From: Candidatus Binatia bacterium
GTDB taxonomy: Bacteria; Desulfobacterota; Binatia; Bin18
Length of the DNA stretch: 35,665 bases
Reading direction: 5' to 3'
Assembly (NCBI GenBank): GCA_022824615.1
Contig: JAJDZM010000022.1
Location: forward strand, 1-35,665
The notes beneath the pieces are model-generated. The model did no database searches. It had not been told where the DNA came from and saw only the letters and a list, made by a program, of their open reading frames with translations. This document shows positions 1 to 7,860 of the stretch, piece after piece. Each line of letters starts with the position of its first letter. Positions within the stretch are counted from its first letter, which is position 1. The position numbers were made by a program, and so were the translations under genes.

Positions 1-350
1 TTGGCGAAAGCCACTCGTGCGCGCATCATCCCGCCGTGCAGCGCCACGGCTTCCATGACCTCAGGGACGCCATGGCCTTTGGCCTCAACCGCCCACTTAT
101 AGACGATAGGGGCAACCAGGGCTCCACCAAGGGCCGGCAGCACGACTTTCCAATACCACGGCAGGGTCGGGAGAACCGAAAGAGGTGAATCGCCACCAAG
201 GGCAATCCGTTGGACCAAATGGAGCAGTTCGTGAAAGGCAATGGCCGCAACGCCGACCAGCAGACCGACCCCGCAGGCCAGGGCAATGGTAAGCCCCTCT
301 CGGCCGGTTTGGAGCAGGTCTGTGAAGTACTTATACCAGGCGCTCAGCAT
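1..350 (-). CDS. CLC-family chloride channel/transporter, N-terminal part (runs off left edge)
   Basis: The minus strand is open from an ATG at 350 to the window edge (116 codons), so only the N-terminus is present. The protein begins MLSAWYKYFTDLL. A first membrane segment (about residues 20-40) follows, then HELLHLVQ, LPTLPWYWK and the anion-filter motif GHGVPEVMEAVAL. These match, in the same order, the protein encoded just upstream at 417-2402 (LIHLVQ, LPALPWYR, GHGVPEVIESVAL), so the two are tandem paralogues 66 bp apart. CLC proteins move chloride across membranes as channels or Cl-/H+ exchangers. As in its neighbour, the usual Ser of the GSGIP filter is His. Gating residues and any C-terminal domains lie outside the window. 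The family call is firm; channel or exchanger cannot be judged here. Confidence 0.85.
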   Translation of the reverse strand, partial: MLSAWYKYFTDLLQTGREGLTIALACGVGLLVGVAAIAFHELLHLVQRIALGGDSPLSVLPTLPWYWKVVLPALGGALVAPIVYKWAVEAKGHGVPEVMEAVALHGGMMRARVAFA

Positions 351-416
351 GGTTCCGATATCTGAAACGGGTTTGGGGTGTGTCGTTTGTACACATGATG
401 TGCCCTCAGGGCCAAC

Positions 417-2402
417 CTATGATCCCCGTGCCTGAGTGCTCTCCTCTGTGATCTCGGTTAAGCGACGCAGGTGTTCGGCACGGCCAACAAGCACGAGAGA
501 GTCCTCCTGACGTAAAGGGGTGTCGGGGTCGGGGAGTTCGTCCGGACTGTGGAAACCGCCACGACGGACTGCGATAGCCGTCACATTAAACCGACGGCGC
601 AACTGAGACTCGCCCAGGGTTTTCCCAATGAGCGGCGGGGGGACATGCACGATTTCGACGATATATTCATGCGGCAGATGCACCTGTTGGTGGACCATTT
701 CTGTAAGTGCTTCGGAACGGAGGCTGACGCCGAGGTATTCGTTGCGCAAAATTTCTCGATTATAGAGGTCCAGCACATCGTGCCGCGAGACAATCCCCTC
801 TAGTTTCTGCTCAGCCGAAAGAACGGGCAAATGTTCTTGTTCACTCAGGCTGAACTTTTCAAGACAGCGGGCCAGCGTTTCTTGAGCGGTGGTGACCACG
901 GCCGGCGGTCGGGCCAGGTCAGCCGCTACGACGAGCGGTGCCAGAGTGTCATCCTGAAGCGTGGCCTTCACGTCGTGAATGGAGATGATCCCGACCAGGC
1001 GCTGGTTTCGATCAACCACAAAGCTCAACGGCAGCGTGCTGGCCAGGAAATGGTCCATGACCTCGGGGAAGGGGGCTCCTTCCCGGAAGGTCGGTGGCTC
1101 CGGGCGCATGACCTGACCTACGGTAAACCCCTGCATCAGGGTTTGTTCGCGCCGCCTGATATCAATACCGCGCCGTAAGAGCTGTAAGGTGTAAATCGAC
1201 TCTTCCCGAAAGAGCTTGGCCACCACCGTGCTCACCGTACAACTGACCATCAGTGGCAGGATAATGTCATAGTCAGCGGTAATCTCGAAGAGCAGCAGAA
1301 AAGCGGTAATCGGACAGTGGACCACGCTGGCCAGGAAGGCGGCCATGCCGACCAGGGCGTAACCGCCGCTCGGACCGGCAATCGCGGGAAAGGCCGCGCC
1401 GACGATCACGCCACACAGACTGCCCAATACGGCCCCGAGGTAGAGCGCCGGGAAAAAAAGTCCGCCCGAGCCACCCGACGCCAGGGTCAGGCTGGTGGCT
1501 CCTATTTTGATAGGGAAGAGTAGCAGTAAATATGTCCAGTCCAGGCCACCCCGCAGAATGATATCCATGGTGCCGTGGCCCGTACCGTATACGTGCGGAG
1601 CAACAAGAATCAGACAGCCGACCAGGAATCCGCCCAGCGCCGGTTTGATCGTCTCGGGCAGGGCAATTTGTTCGGCTCCTTTTTCCAGCCGATCCAGGAT
1701 GAACATAAAGGCCAGACCGCCGAGGCCACAGACAATGCCGAGTCCGAGATAGAAAGGCAGCTCCCAGGCACTCAGCAGCGCATAGGCGGGGACCACAAAC
1801 GCGGGATGATCGCCAAAATAAGACCGGCTCACAACCGTGGCCAGGACAGAGGACAACATTACGGGGCCAAAGGCCGGCATGGCGAAATTGCCGATCACAA
1901 CCTCGAGGGCAAAAAAGGCACCGGCAATCGGCGCATTAAAAGCCGCGGCAATGCCGCCCGCTACTCCACAGCCGGCCAGGGTCGGCAGTCGATTGGGAGG
2001 TACTTTGAGCAACTGGCCGAGAAGCGAGCCCAGCGAGGCGCCAATATGGACGATGGGACCCTCGCGACCAACCGAGCCGCCAGAACCAATAGTGAGGGCA
2101 GAAGAAACGGATTTGGACAGGGCCGTCTGCCAGCGAAACTTGCCGTTCCCCAAGGCGACCGACTCAATGACTTCCGGAACGCCGTGTCCTTGCGCGTCTC
2201 GCGAACGAAAAAAAGCGACCAGCCCGACCGCCAGTCCGCCGAGTGTGGGAACCAGAAGAATGCGATACCAGGGCAACGCGGGAAGTACGTTGAGCGGCCG
2301 GTCGTCCGAACTCAGCGCAACGCCCTGGACCAGATGAATCAGCGCATCGTACAGAATGGCGCCACAGCCGGTGATAATGCCGACGGCGCAGGCCTGCGCC
2401 AT
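417..2402 (-). CDS. CLC chloride channel with CBS pair and TrkA-C domain
   Basis: A 661-residue inner-membrane CLC protein. Filter motifs appear in order: GHGVPE (72-77), GREGP (112-116, with the gating Glu) and GGLFFP (313-318). Two CBS domains follow (about 430-545; they start VMRPEPPTFREG and contain VGIISIHDV and EGIVSRHDV), then a TrkA-C/RCK-C domain (about 570-650, HEYIVEIVHVPPPLIGKTLG). CBS and TrkA-C domains usually bind nucleotides or other small ligands, so gating is probably ligand-controlled. At the position of the E. coli exchanger's proton glutamate (E203) this protein reads ALEVV, with Val after the first Glu, as in channel-type CLCs. That suggests chloride conductance rather than Cl-/H+ exchange (inference). 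The start is uncertain: the frame stays open 25 codons upstream with no ATG, GTG or TTG, and no Shine-Dalgarno precedes this ATG. It is tandem with the paralogue at 1-350. Confidence 0.92.
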   Translation of the reverse strand: MAQACAVGIITGCGAILYDALIHLVQGVALSSDDRPLNVLPALPWYRILLVPTLGGLAVGLVAFFRSRDAQGHGVPEVIESVALGNGKFRWQTALSKSVSSALTIGSGGSVGREGPIVHIGASLGSLLGQLLKVPPNRLPTLAGCGVAGGIAAAFNAPIAGAFFALEVVIGNFAMPAFGPVMLSSVLATVVSRSYFGDHPAFVVPAYALLSAWELPFYLGLGIVCGLGGLAFMFILDRLEKGAEQIALPETIKPALGGFLVGCLILVAPHVYGTGHGTMDIILRGGLDWTYLLLLFPIKIGATSLTLASGGSGGLFFPALYLGAVLGSLCGVIVGAAFPAIAGPSGGYALVGMAAFLASVVHCPITAFLLLFEITADYDIILPLMVSCTVSTVVAKLFREESIYTLQLLRRGIDIRRREQTLMQGFTVGQVMRPEPPTFREGAPFPEVMDHFLASTLPLSFVVDRNQRLVGIISIHDVKATLQDDTLAPLVVAADLARPPAVVTTAQETLARCLEKFSLSEQEHLPVLSAEQKLEGIVSRHDVLDLYNREILRNEYLGVSLRSEALTEMVHQQVHLPHEYIVEIVHVPPPLIGKTLGESQLRRRFNVTAIAVRRGGFHSPDELPDPDTPLRQEDSLVLVGRAEHLRRLTEITEESTQARGS

Positions 2403-2538
2403 AATGGAAAACGGTTGGATACGGTGGAGCTGCTGGCGAATATGGGCGGGGAGAGCAAGACGTGGGATGTGCGTACGCTACCTCTTTCTTGGGGGTTCCA
2501 GGACGGCTGCCCGGTCCCGCCGTCCTGGATGCCGTACC

Positions 2539-3324
2539 TCACTCAGGCAGGCCAAACATCCGGGAGAGCGCCCGAACCTCATCCTTCCGCCACGGGAGCG
2601 GGGCTGGTTCCTGTATCATTTTATCCTGTGTGAGCTGCTCAACCACAGCCGGGTCGCGTTCCATCGGGACACCATATTCTCCCTCAAAATACAGGCTTTC
2701 AAACGCGGGGCGCGGCCGTTGTCCGCCCGCCTCCCAGGATTCGGCCGGATAGCCAACCAGCATGGCGTAGAGCGGCATAAAATGGTCCGGCACCTTGAAT
2801 ATCGCTTTGGCCTTTTCTGCGTTAAATGCGGTCAGCAGGGCACCCAGTCCTTCGTCAAACGCCGTCAGCAGGGCTTGATTCATCGCCACTCCGCTATCCA
2901 TGGAAACCGCAATGGGATTAATATTGGGGTCCTTTGAAATCGGATCTAAAATTTGCGGCCAGACGGTCTCCTCAATGAATTTATGGCTCCACCCGTGGGT
3001 GGGATTGAGGGCGCCGACATCGAAGAGTTCCTTGAGGGTCTGTCCATGGCTTTCCTGAATCGCGTTGAGGTTGCCGTAGAAGTAGATATGCACCGGGGCC
3101 ATGTCGAGCTGGAGCGTCGTTGTGGGAACCTTGAGCGCTTCCAGGTCTTCAGGCGCGAGTTTATCGCGTTCCACAACGATAGCTCGGAGAAATGAAGCAT
3201 TGACCGCACAGGACGAAAGCCGCGTCGCCTCCATAATAGTTTGAATTTTTTCCCGCTCAACCGGACGATAGGGCAGGAAGTAGCGAATAGAGCGACGCCG
3301 GCCAATAACTTCTTTGAACTCCAT
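2539..3324 (-). CDS. Nitroreductase-family FMN-dependent oxidoreductase
   Basis: A 261-residue protein starting MEFKEVIGRRRSIRYF, the typical nitroreductase N-terminus whose Arg/Ser residues contact FMN phosphate. The middle (GVAMNQALLTAFDEGLGA) fits the family helix that packs against the flavin, and MLVGYPAE matches the usual conserved strand near the C-terminus. Family members are cytoplasmic dimers that reduce nitro groups, quinones or enones with NAD(P)H; this substrate cannot be predicted. The start at 3324 is chosen because GAAGGAGG lies about 8 bases upstream, although the frame is open to 3441. It is transcribed divergently from rpsU. The C-terminal tail (about 45 residues, rich in Pro and charged residues) is longer than in minimal nitroreductases. 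Confidence 0.85.
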   Translation of the reverse strand: MEFKEVIGRRRSIRYFLPYRPVEREKIQTIMEATRLSSCAVNASFLRAIVVERDKLAPEDLEALKVPTTTLQLDMAPVHIYFYGNLNAIQESHGQTLKELFDVGALNPTHGWSHKFIEETVWPQILDPISKDPNINPIAVSMDSGVAMNQALLTAFDEGLGALLTAFNAEKAKAIFKVPDHFMPLYAMLVGYPAESWEAGGQRPRPAFESLYFEGEYGVPMERDPAVVEQLTQDKMIQEPAPLPWRKDEVRALSRMFGLPE

Positions 3325-3407
3325 ACAACAGGCCTCCTTCAGTATACCTCTGGGCCTCCTTAGCGTAGGGGTGGTTTGCCTGTCAAGGTCGTAAGTGCCC
3401 CAATCCC

Positions 3408-3435
3408 TTGACTTTCCGGGGGAAATCCCTAAGCT
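3408..3435 (+). promoter_or_regulatory. Candidate sigma-70 promoter for rpsU
   Basis: TTGACT (3408-3413) and TAAGCT (3430-3435) are separated by 16 bases. They lie about 55 bases before the rpsU start and face the right way. The -35 is near consensus and the -10 is weak. Called from sequence only. Confidence 0.45.
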
Positions 3436-3491
3436 GGACAAAGGAGCAATCCAACCCAGAATCCCCAGTCGGGAGGGGGTGAGTCAGCCGT

Positions 3492-3689
3492 ATGGCAGGT
3501 GTACGAGTCAAAGAGAACGAGCCCATTGAAAGCGCTATTCGCCGTTTTAAGAAGCAGTGCGAAAAGGCCGGTATTCTGCAAGAGTTGAAAAAACGCGAAC
3601 ACTACGAGAAGCCGAGTGTGCGTCGCAAGCGCAAGGCCATTGCCGCACGAAAACGTGCGTTACGCCGCGCAAGTCGATCGATGTATTAA
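3492..3689 (+). CDS. rpsU: 30S ribosomal protein S21
   Basis: A 65-residue basic protein with the full S21 pattern: [20 protein letters not shown] at the N-terminus, then a Lys/Arg-rich helical tail ([20 protein letters not shown]). S21 sits on the 30S platform and assists base-pairing of mRNA with the anti-Shine-Dalgarno region. A G-rich ribosome site (GGGAGGGGG, 3471-3479) lies upstream. It is followed by a strong hairpin terminator and then dnaG, preserving the first two genes of the classical rpsU-dnaG-rpoD operon. The length is normal for the family. Confidence 0.97.
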   Translation: MAGVRVKENEPIESAIRRFKKQCEKAGILQELKKREHYEKPSVRRKRKAIAARKRALRRASRSMY

Positions 3690-3727
3690 GCCGATGTGTC
3701 GCATTGCTTGTGAGATAACGGACTGAG

Positions 3728-3763
3728 AAACACCCACTTGAATAAGGTGGGTGTTTTCTTTTT
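3728..3763 (+). terminator. Rho-independent terminator between rpsU and dnaG
   Basis: A perfect 10-bp stem, AAACACCCAC (3728-3737) with GTGGGTGTTT (3747-3756), closes a 9-base loop and is followed by a T-rich tract. The classical operon is known to carry a terminator here that lets S21 outnumber primase. dnaG begins 35 bases after the T tract, so its expression depends on read-through or an internal promoter. Confidence 0.88.
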
Positions 3764-3798
3764 CAGCGCCTTTCCCCTCAGTGATGCGCAGGAACGCT

Positions 3799-5625
3799 AT
3801 GGCATACAAAATTCCCGAAGAGACCCTGACCGAGATTCGCTCCCGAATCAGTATCGTCGAAGTGATTTCCGTCTATGTCTCTCTGCGCAAAGCGGGAAAG
3901 AATTATACCGGTCTGTGTCCGTTCCACGAAGAAAAGACGCCGTCGTTCAGCGTCAACGACGAGCGTGGCTTTTTTCACTGTTTTGGCTGCGGGGAAGGGG
4001 GGAACGCGTTTACTTTTTTATGCCGGCTTGAAGGCATCTCCTTCCCGGAGGCCGTCAAACGCCTGGCGGCCAAGGCCGGGGTCTCGCTGCCACAGGCGCC
4101 CGACGACCCGCAGGCGCGGGAGCAGGACCGCCTCTACCGGCTGACGAGTCTGGCCAAAACCTACTTCCGCCGCTGCCTGCTTGATGAAAAGGTCGGCGCC
4201 ACGGCTCAGCGCTATCTGGCCGAGCGTGGTATCCCCATGGACGTGGCCGAGCGCTTCCAGCTTGGTTACGCGCCTAACGGCTGGCATGGCCTCGTTCGTT
4301 TTCTTGCCAGCCGGAAAGCGCCGCTGGACAAGGCCGCCGCGTTGGGGCTGATCGGCGAACGCAGCGGACGGGACGAACGGAGCAGACCAGGGGCTCACCA
4401 GTGGTACGATAAATTCCGCCACCGCCTCATATTTCCGATTACCGATGTGACCGGCCGGCCAGTCGGATTCGGTGGCCGGCTCCTGCCTGACCCGCAGCGA
4501 GACGCGGACAGAGAGCGGCCGCAGCCCAAATATCTCAACTCGCCCGAGTCGGCCCTGTATAAGAAAGGCTCGCTGCTGTACGGTCTCTTCCAGGCCAAAG
4601 AGCCCATTCGCGAGACCGACCGGGTGCTTGTGGTTGAAGGCTATACCGACCTCATTTCGCTCGTACAATGCGGCTTTCGCGAGACCGTTGCCGTGCTCGG
4701 GACCGCCCTGACCCTGGAGCAACTACGCCTGCTCAAACGCTTCTCGACAGATATTTATATTTTTTTTGACGGGGATGACGCTGGCCGTCGGGCCGCGACC
4801 CGGGCCTTTCCGCTGTGCGTTGAAGCCGGACTGACAGGGCGGGGAGTTTTCCTGCCTCGGGGCGAAGACCCGGACTCGTTCGGACAAGCGCATGGGCGGG
4901 AGGGGCTCGAAGAACTGCTCGACACGGCCTCGCCACTGGAGGAGTTCTATTTTACGCAGCACGCCCCACCACCTGGGGCATCGGCTTTTCAGCGTGCCCA
5001 AGCGGCGAAAGAAGCCGTCGCGGTCCTATCGTCCATGACCGACACCATGGCCCGGGGCGCGCTGTTGACGCAGGTGGCGCAGCGTTTTGGCGTCAGTGAA
5101 GAAGAACTCCGCCGGCTGCGGCCGAACCGGGCTCCTCGGTCTACCACTCGTTCTTCCGACCAGCCGGCGGCCGGGCAGAGCGGCTCCCCCGCCTCGGCCG
5201 AACTGGAATTGATTCAACTCATGCTCATGGACCGGCAGGTCGTGACACAGGTTTGTGAGCGGAACCTGATTCCCGCCTTTCAGGAGTGGGGCGAGGTCGC
5301 CGCGGATATCGCCCAAGCCTGGCAGCAGCAAGTCGAGCCGTCTCCGCAAACTGGCCGGGCCAGCATCGACATTGGAGCCTTTCTCGACCGGTTGCCGAAA
5401 CGGGTTGCCGACCATGTCTCGAAAATCTTGACTGAAGAAGCATCTGAAGAATACACGGCGACCCAGGAGCAACTGATGCGGGACTGCATGGAGAAAATTC
5501 GGCAGGTGCAACACAAGTCCAAGCGCGTCCGGCTTCAGCGAGAAATTCGGGAAGCGGAGTTGCGCGGAGACGATGCCGGGGTGCGTCAGCGGCTCGAAGC
5601 CTTGCGCGCATTGGGGAGGTCGTAG
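3799..5625 (+). CDS. dnaG: DNA primase
   Basis: A 608-residue bacterial primase that makes RNA primers at the replication fork. The N-terminal CHC2 zinc finger has Cys40, His43, Cys61 and Cys64 (CPFHEEKTPSF ... FHCFGCGEGG). The core has the conserved YLNSPESALYKKG stretch (245-257) and the TOPRIM acidic motifs EGYTD (280-284) and DGDDAG (324-329). The last 160 or so residues form the less conserved helicase-interaction region, rich in charged helices. The start at 3799 is chosen because MAYKIPEETL aligns with known primase N-termini and AGGA lies just upstream; an earlier ATG at 3751 would sit inside the terminator. The gene ends 49 bases before a tRNA; no rpoD follows. Confidence 0.97.
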   Translation: MAYKIPEETLTEIRSRISIVEVISVYVSLRKAGKNYTGLCPFHEEKTPSFSVNDERGFFHCFGCGEGGNAFTFLCRLEGISFPEAVKRLAAKAGVSLPQAPDDPQAREQDRLYRLTSLAKTYFRRCLLDEKVGATAQRYLAERGIPMDVAERFQLGYAPNGWHGLVRFLASRKAPLDKAAALGLIGERSGRDERSRPGAHQWYDKFRHRLIFPITDVTGRPVGFGGRLLPDPQRDADRERPQPKYLNSPESALYKKGSLLYGLFQAKEPIRETDRVLVVEGYTDLISLVQCGFRETVAVLGTALTLEQLRLLKRFSTDIYIFFDGDDAGRRAATRAFPLCVEAGLTGRGVFLPRGEDPDSFGQAHGREGLEELLDTASPLEEFYFTQHAPPPGASAFQRAQAAKEAVAVLSSMTDTMARGALLTQVAQRFGVSEEELRRLRPNRAPRSTTRSSDQPAAGQSGSPASAELELIQLMLMDRQVVTQVCERNLIPAFQEWGEVAADIAQAWQQQVEPSPQTGRASIDIGAFLDRLPKRVADHVSKILTEEASEEYTATQEQLMRDCMEKIRQVQHKSKRVRLQREIREAELRGDDAGVRQRLEALRALGRS

Positions 5626-5674
5626 GAAAACAGCGAGGAGCATGGTATACAAGGGACCGCTGAGGCGAACAGAC

Positions 5675-5748
5675 GGGCCCATAGCTCAGTTGGTTAGAGC
5701 GACCGGCTCATAACCGGTTGGTCCCAGGTTCGAGTCCTGGTGGGCCCA
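5675..5748 (+). tRNA. tRNA with CAU anticodon (elongator Met or lysidine-modified Ile2)
   Basis: A complete 74-nt cloverleaf. The acceptor arms GGGCCCA (5675-5681) and TGGGCCC (5741-5747) pair fully. The D arm is GCTC/GAGC, the anticodon stem ACCGG/CCGGT encloses the loop CTCATAA, the variable region is TGGTC, and the T arm is CCAGG-TTCGAGT-CCTGG. The discriminator is A at 5748, and no CCA is encoded. CAU can mean initiator Met, elongator Met or Ile2. The fully paired acceptor rules out initiator. The sequence alone does not let me choose firmly between elongator Met and Ile2. Confidence 0.95.
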
Positions 5749-5804
5749 TGCAGGACGGAGGGGGTCTCTCCCCCACGAAAGTCGGATGTGAAAGGAGATC
5801 ATCA

Positions 5805-6554
5805 TTGACCACGCAGATCGCCCAGTTGGTCAGCCTACAAGAGCTTGACCAACGCCTTCAGCAGAAAGAGCAGCAACTGGAAGGCCTCCATCAGCAGGTT
5901 GCCAGCATCAGGTCTGAGAAGGAGACGCGGCAGCAGGAGGCCGACGAGCGGCAACAGCGTATCAGCGAACTGGAAAGTCAACAGCGCGAGGCGGACGGAC
6001 AACTCAAGCTGGAAGAAGAAAAGATCAAAGAGAAGCGGGTCCGGTTGAATCGGGTGCGGAATGAACGCGAACAGCTCGCACTCCAGCGTGAAATCGACTT
6101 GATGAAAGAGGCGAATGGTCAGATCGAAGAGAGTATCCTGGGTGTGATGGAGCAACTCGAAGAGCAGCGTCAGCACCTCGCCGACATCCAAACCCGCCTC
6201 GAAGAGCTTGACTCCCAGCTCGCCGAAGAGGCGGTCGAGGTAGAAAAACAAATAGCGAGCCTGGAAGAAGAAGCGCAGGCCGACCGCAGACAACGGGAAG
6301 AAATAGTCGCCGATTTGGACGCCAGTCTGTGCGCGCGGTATGAGCGCATCTTCGGCAATCGTAGCGCCCTGGCCGTGGTGGAAGTCCGCGACGGAACCTG
6401 CCAGGGCTGCTATATGCGTATCCCGCCGCATATGTGTAACCAGATCCAGAGTAGCCAGATGCAGGGCAGCAGTGAGATTTTTCACTGTCCGCATCCCTAC
6501 TGTGGACGGATTGTGTATATACGGGTCGAGGCAGACGGGGTGTCCGGCGCGTAA
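5805..6554 (+). CDS. Coiled-coil protein with C-terminal C4 zinc ribbon (CT398/YbgI-neighbour type)
   Basis: A 249-residue protein. Residues about 5-180 are almost continuous coiled coil rich in Glu, Gln and Arg (for example LQELDQRLQQKEQQLEGL). The C-terminus carries a zinc ribbon, CQGC ... HCPHPYCGRIVYI. Family members are of uncertain function; they resemble Chlamydia CT398 and have been suggested to bind nucleic acid or secretion partners. The start is a TTG at 5805, because AAAGGAGA lies 6-7 bases upstream and upstream ATGs overlap the tRNA. The second metal pair is C-x4-C, whereas most family members I know read C-x2-C; this may matter for zinc binding. rnpB begins 10 bases after the stop. 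Confidence 0.85.
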   Translation: MTTQIAQLVSLQELDQRLQQKEQQLEGLHQQVASIRSEKETRQQEADERQQRISELESQQREADGQLKLEEEKIKEKRVRLNRVRNEREQLALQREIDLMKEANGQIEESILGVMEQLEEQRQHLADIQTRLEELDSQLAEEAVEVEKQIASLEEEAQADRRQREEIVADLDASLCARYERIFGNRSALAVVEVRDGTCQGCYMRIPPHMCNQIQSSQMQGSSEIFHCPHPYCGRIVYIRVEADGVSGA

Positions 6555-6564
6555 TAGACAGTGT

Positions 6565-6941
6565 GGGAGGAGATTAAACGGTCGCGGTCCTGCACGGCAG
6601 GAGCGAGGAAAGTCCGGACTCCGTGGGGCAGGGTGGCTGCTAATGACAGCCTGCCGTAAGGCAGGGAAAGTGCCACAGAAAAGAGACCGCCGGCCTCATC
6701 CGCCGGTAAGGGTGAAAAGGTGAGGTAAGAGCTCACCAATTCCTTGAGAGATCAGGGACGCTGGGTAAACCCCACCCGGAGCAAGATCAAATAAGAGGAG
6801 CCCATACTATGGGCAAGAGTCGTCCCACTCTCCCTCTGGGTTCGATCGCTCGAGCGTATCGGCAACGATACGCCTAGAGGAATGACCGTTACCTTTCCTT
6901 ATTGGGGAAGGGCACAGAATCCGGCTTACCGATCTCCTCCC
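6565..6941 (+). ncRNA. rnpB: RNase P RNA, bacterial class A
   Basis: The catalytic RNA that trims tRNA 5' leaders. The ends pair as helix P1: GGGAGGAGAT (6565-6574) with ATCTCCTCCC (6932-6941). The near-universal GAGGAAAGTCCGGACTC block follows at about 6603. The 3' universal region reads ACAGAATCCGGCTTACCGAT. Internal hairpins such as GCCTGCCGTAAGGCAGG are typical. An uninterrupted T run (6943-6949) right after P1 is the likely terminator. At about 377 nt it has normal length. It follows the zinc-ribbon gene by 10 bases, so the two may share a transcript. Confidence 0.95.
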
Positions 6942-6949
6942 CTTTTTTT

Positions 6950-7231
6950 CGAGAATTATAGACAAAACTGCCCAAGCCATCCTGCGTACCATCCTGTGCC
7001 TGGGGGCGAACTCCGAAGGAAACACGGCCAGGGCGAATACATCGCAGTGTAGCGATTAAGGAAGGAGGTTGATCTCCATTTAGAGCCTCTCTCCTGCTGA
7101 CTGTGTCAATCATCCCTCAACTGTGTGATGTTCATCTCTCTATAACACGCTGAAAACTGCTCTCTCCGAACCGAATCAGAAGTCCCATCATATCATGGTA
7201 CTGTAGAGGTGTTCCGCCACCATACCCGACC
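6950..7231. other. Intergenic region, no gene recognised
   Basis: The 282 bases between rnpB and the convergent TumA-type gene contain no convincing coding frame on either strand. Short minus-strand frames here run into rnpB and resemble no family. No tRNA-like fold or strong hairpin with a T tract was seen apart from the rnpB 3' end. Confidence 0.5.
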
Positions 7232-7633
7232 TCACACAGGTGGACTGGCGGAAGACAGTGGGGAATGGAAGGGCGTCGAAAGCGAGACATCAAGTTGCAC
7301 CCGATCGTATAAAACCCGGGGGATCATCCTGCCACGCAGGCCGGTTTCCAATTCCACGAGGCCGTAGTGCGCTAGGGTCTTCAGCGTCCGCGACAGATTC
7401 GACTTCTCCCGTCCGGCAAGCCGCGCCAGTTCGGTGAGTGAGCCGGGGTTTTCACGAGCAATCAAGGCTAACAGCTCCTGATTGCGCCTGGAGAGCACCT
7501 TCGCGAAACTTTCGACCGAGGGGAACCAGACGGCCGGTTCTCCTCGCACGGGCTTGTATTCACCGCGCGCGATTGCCAAGGTACGGGCCTTCATCTGATC
7601 GTAGCTGGCGATACCGATTTGTAGGGTTTTCAT
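7232..7633 (-). CDS. TumA-type antitoxin / HVO_A0114-family winged-helix DNA-binding protein
   Basis: A 133-residue protein. The core, ARENPGSLTELARLAGREKS followed by NLSRTLKTLAHYGLVELE, is a MarR-like winged helix. The N-terminal half (RGEYKPVRGEPAVWFPSVES) is characteristic of the HVO_A0114 family, the antitoxins of TumE/TumA pairs. Such proteins neutralise TumE and repress their own operon. The ATG at 7633 overlaps the stop of an upstream reading frame (ATGA overlap at 7630-7633), the usual toxin-first coupling. That toxin is only a remnant here, so this gene may be an orphan antitoxin. It ends with about 20 low-complexity residues. Confidence 0.75.
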   Translation of the reverse strand: MKTLQIGIASYDQMKARTLAIARGEYKPVRGEPAVWFPSVESFAKVLSRRNQELLALIARENPGSLTELARLAGREKSNLSRTLKTLAHYGLVELETGLRGRMIPRVLYDRVQLDVSLSTPFHSPLSSASPPV

Positions 7634-7767
7634 GACAATATCCCTCTCTCCTTCAAAACTGTGTCCACGGCGTTCCAGAAGTCTGCGAGTAACGTGGCGG
7701 CGTCCGTGTACTCGTATGGCCTGACTGTTCGGATCCGGTATTGGTGGTCACTTTCTCTGCTTCCATC
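7630..7767 (-). pseudogene. C-terminal remnant of a TumE-type toxin
   Basis: The frame upstream of the TumA-type antitoxin encodes 45 residues, from DGSRESDHQYRIRTVRPYEY through LLADFWNAVDTVLKERG to a TGA that overlaps the antitoxin ATG. HQYRIR followed 15-20 residues later by LLADFW..VD resembles the end of TumE (DUF6516) toxins, which are normally about 100 residues. The frame stays open further upstream but has no ATG, GTG or TTG start, and the residues before DGS do not look like the family. The N-terminal half is therefore missing. An ATG at 7768 opens a different frame of 39 codons with no family resemblance. The toxin is probably dead. Confidence 0.6.
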
Positions 7768-7777
7768 TGAGAATAAA

Positions 7778-7796
7778 GTTATCAGTTTCTGATAAC
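7778..7796. promoter_or_regulatory. Perfect palindrome, candidate operator of the TumA-type regulator
   Basis: GTTATCAG (7778-7785), the spacer TTT, and CTGATAAC (7789-7796) form a perfect 8-bp inverted repeat with 19-bp overall symmetry, typical of a dimeric repressor site. It lies immediately behind the toxin remnant, where a TumE/TumA operon would place its operator, and 28 bases before the -35 of the plus-strand promoter at 7825. The factor is inferred from position only. Confidence 0.5.
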
Positions 7797-7824
7797 AACA
7801 GGAAGCTGACGCACGCTGCTCTGA

Positions 7825-7852
7825 TTGCCGTTTGGGGAAATAGCTCTATAAT
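7825..7852 (+). promoter_or_regulatory. Strong sigma-70 promoter directly abutting a start codon
   Basis: TTGCCG (7825-7830), a 16-base spacer, and a perfect TATAAT (7847-7852). Transcription would begin near 7858-7861, and the ATG of the downstream gene is at 7861, leaving essentially no 5' leader. Confidence 0.65.
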
Positions 7853-7860
7853 CCCCTCTT

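Noticed and set aside
1575..2633. 352-codon plus-strand open frame
   Set aside because: It lies opposite the CLC gene, has no ribosome site or family pattern, and is rich in Arg/Gly as antisense frames in GC-rich DNA often are.
3325..3441. N-terminal extension of the first nitroreductase
   Set aside because: The extension has no family match and would begin beyond the GAAGGAGG ribosome site at 3324.
4018..4722. 234-codon minus-strand frame
   Set aside because: It is antisense inside dnaG, whose motifs are certain.
5718..5804. Upstream ATG for the zinc-ribbon protein
   Set aside because: It lies within the tRNA and its T arm; the TTG at 5805 has a good ribosome site.
6807..7113. Minus-strand frames of 72-74 codons
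   Set aside because: They overlap the conserved 3' half of rnpB and have no family pattern.
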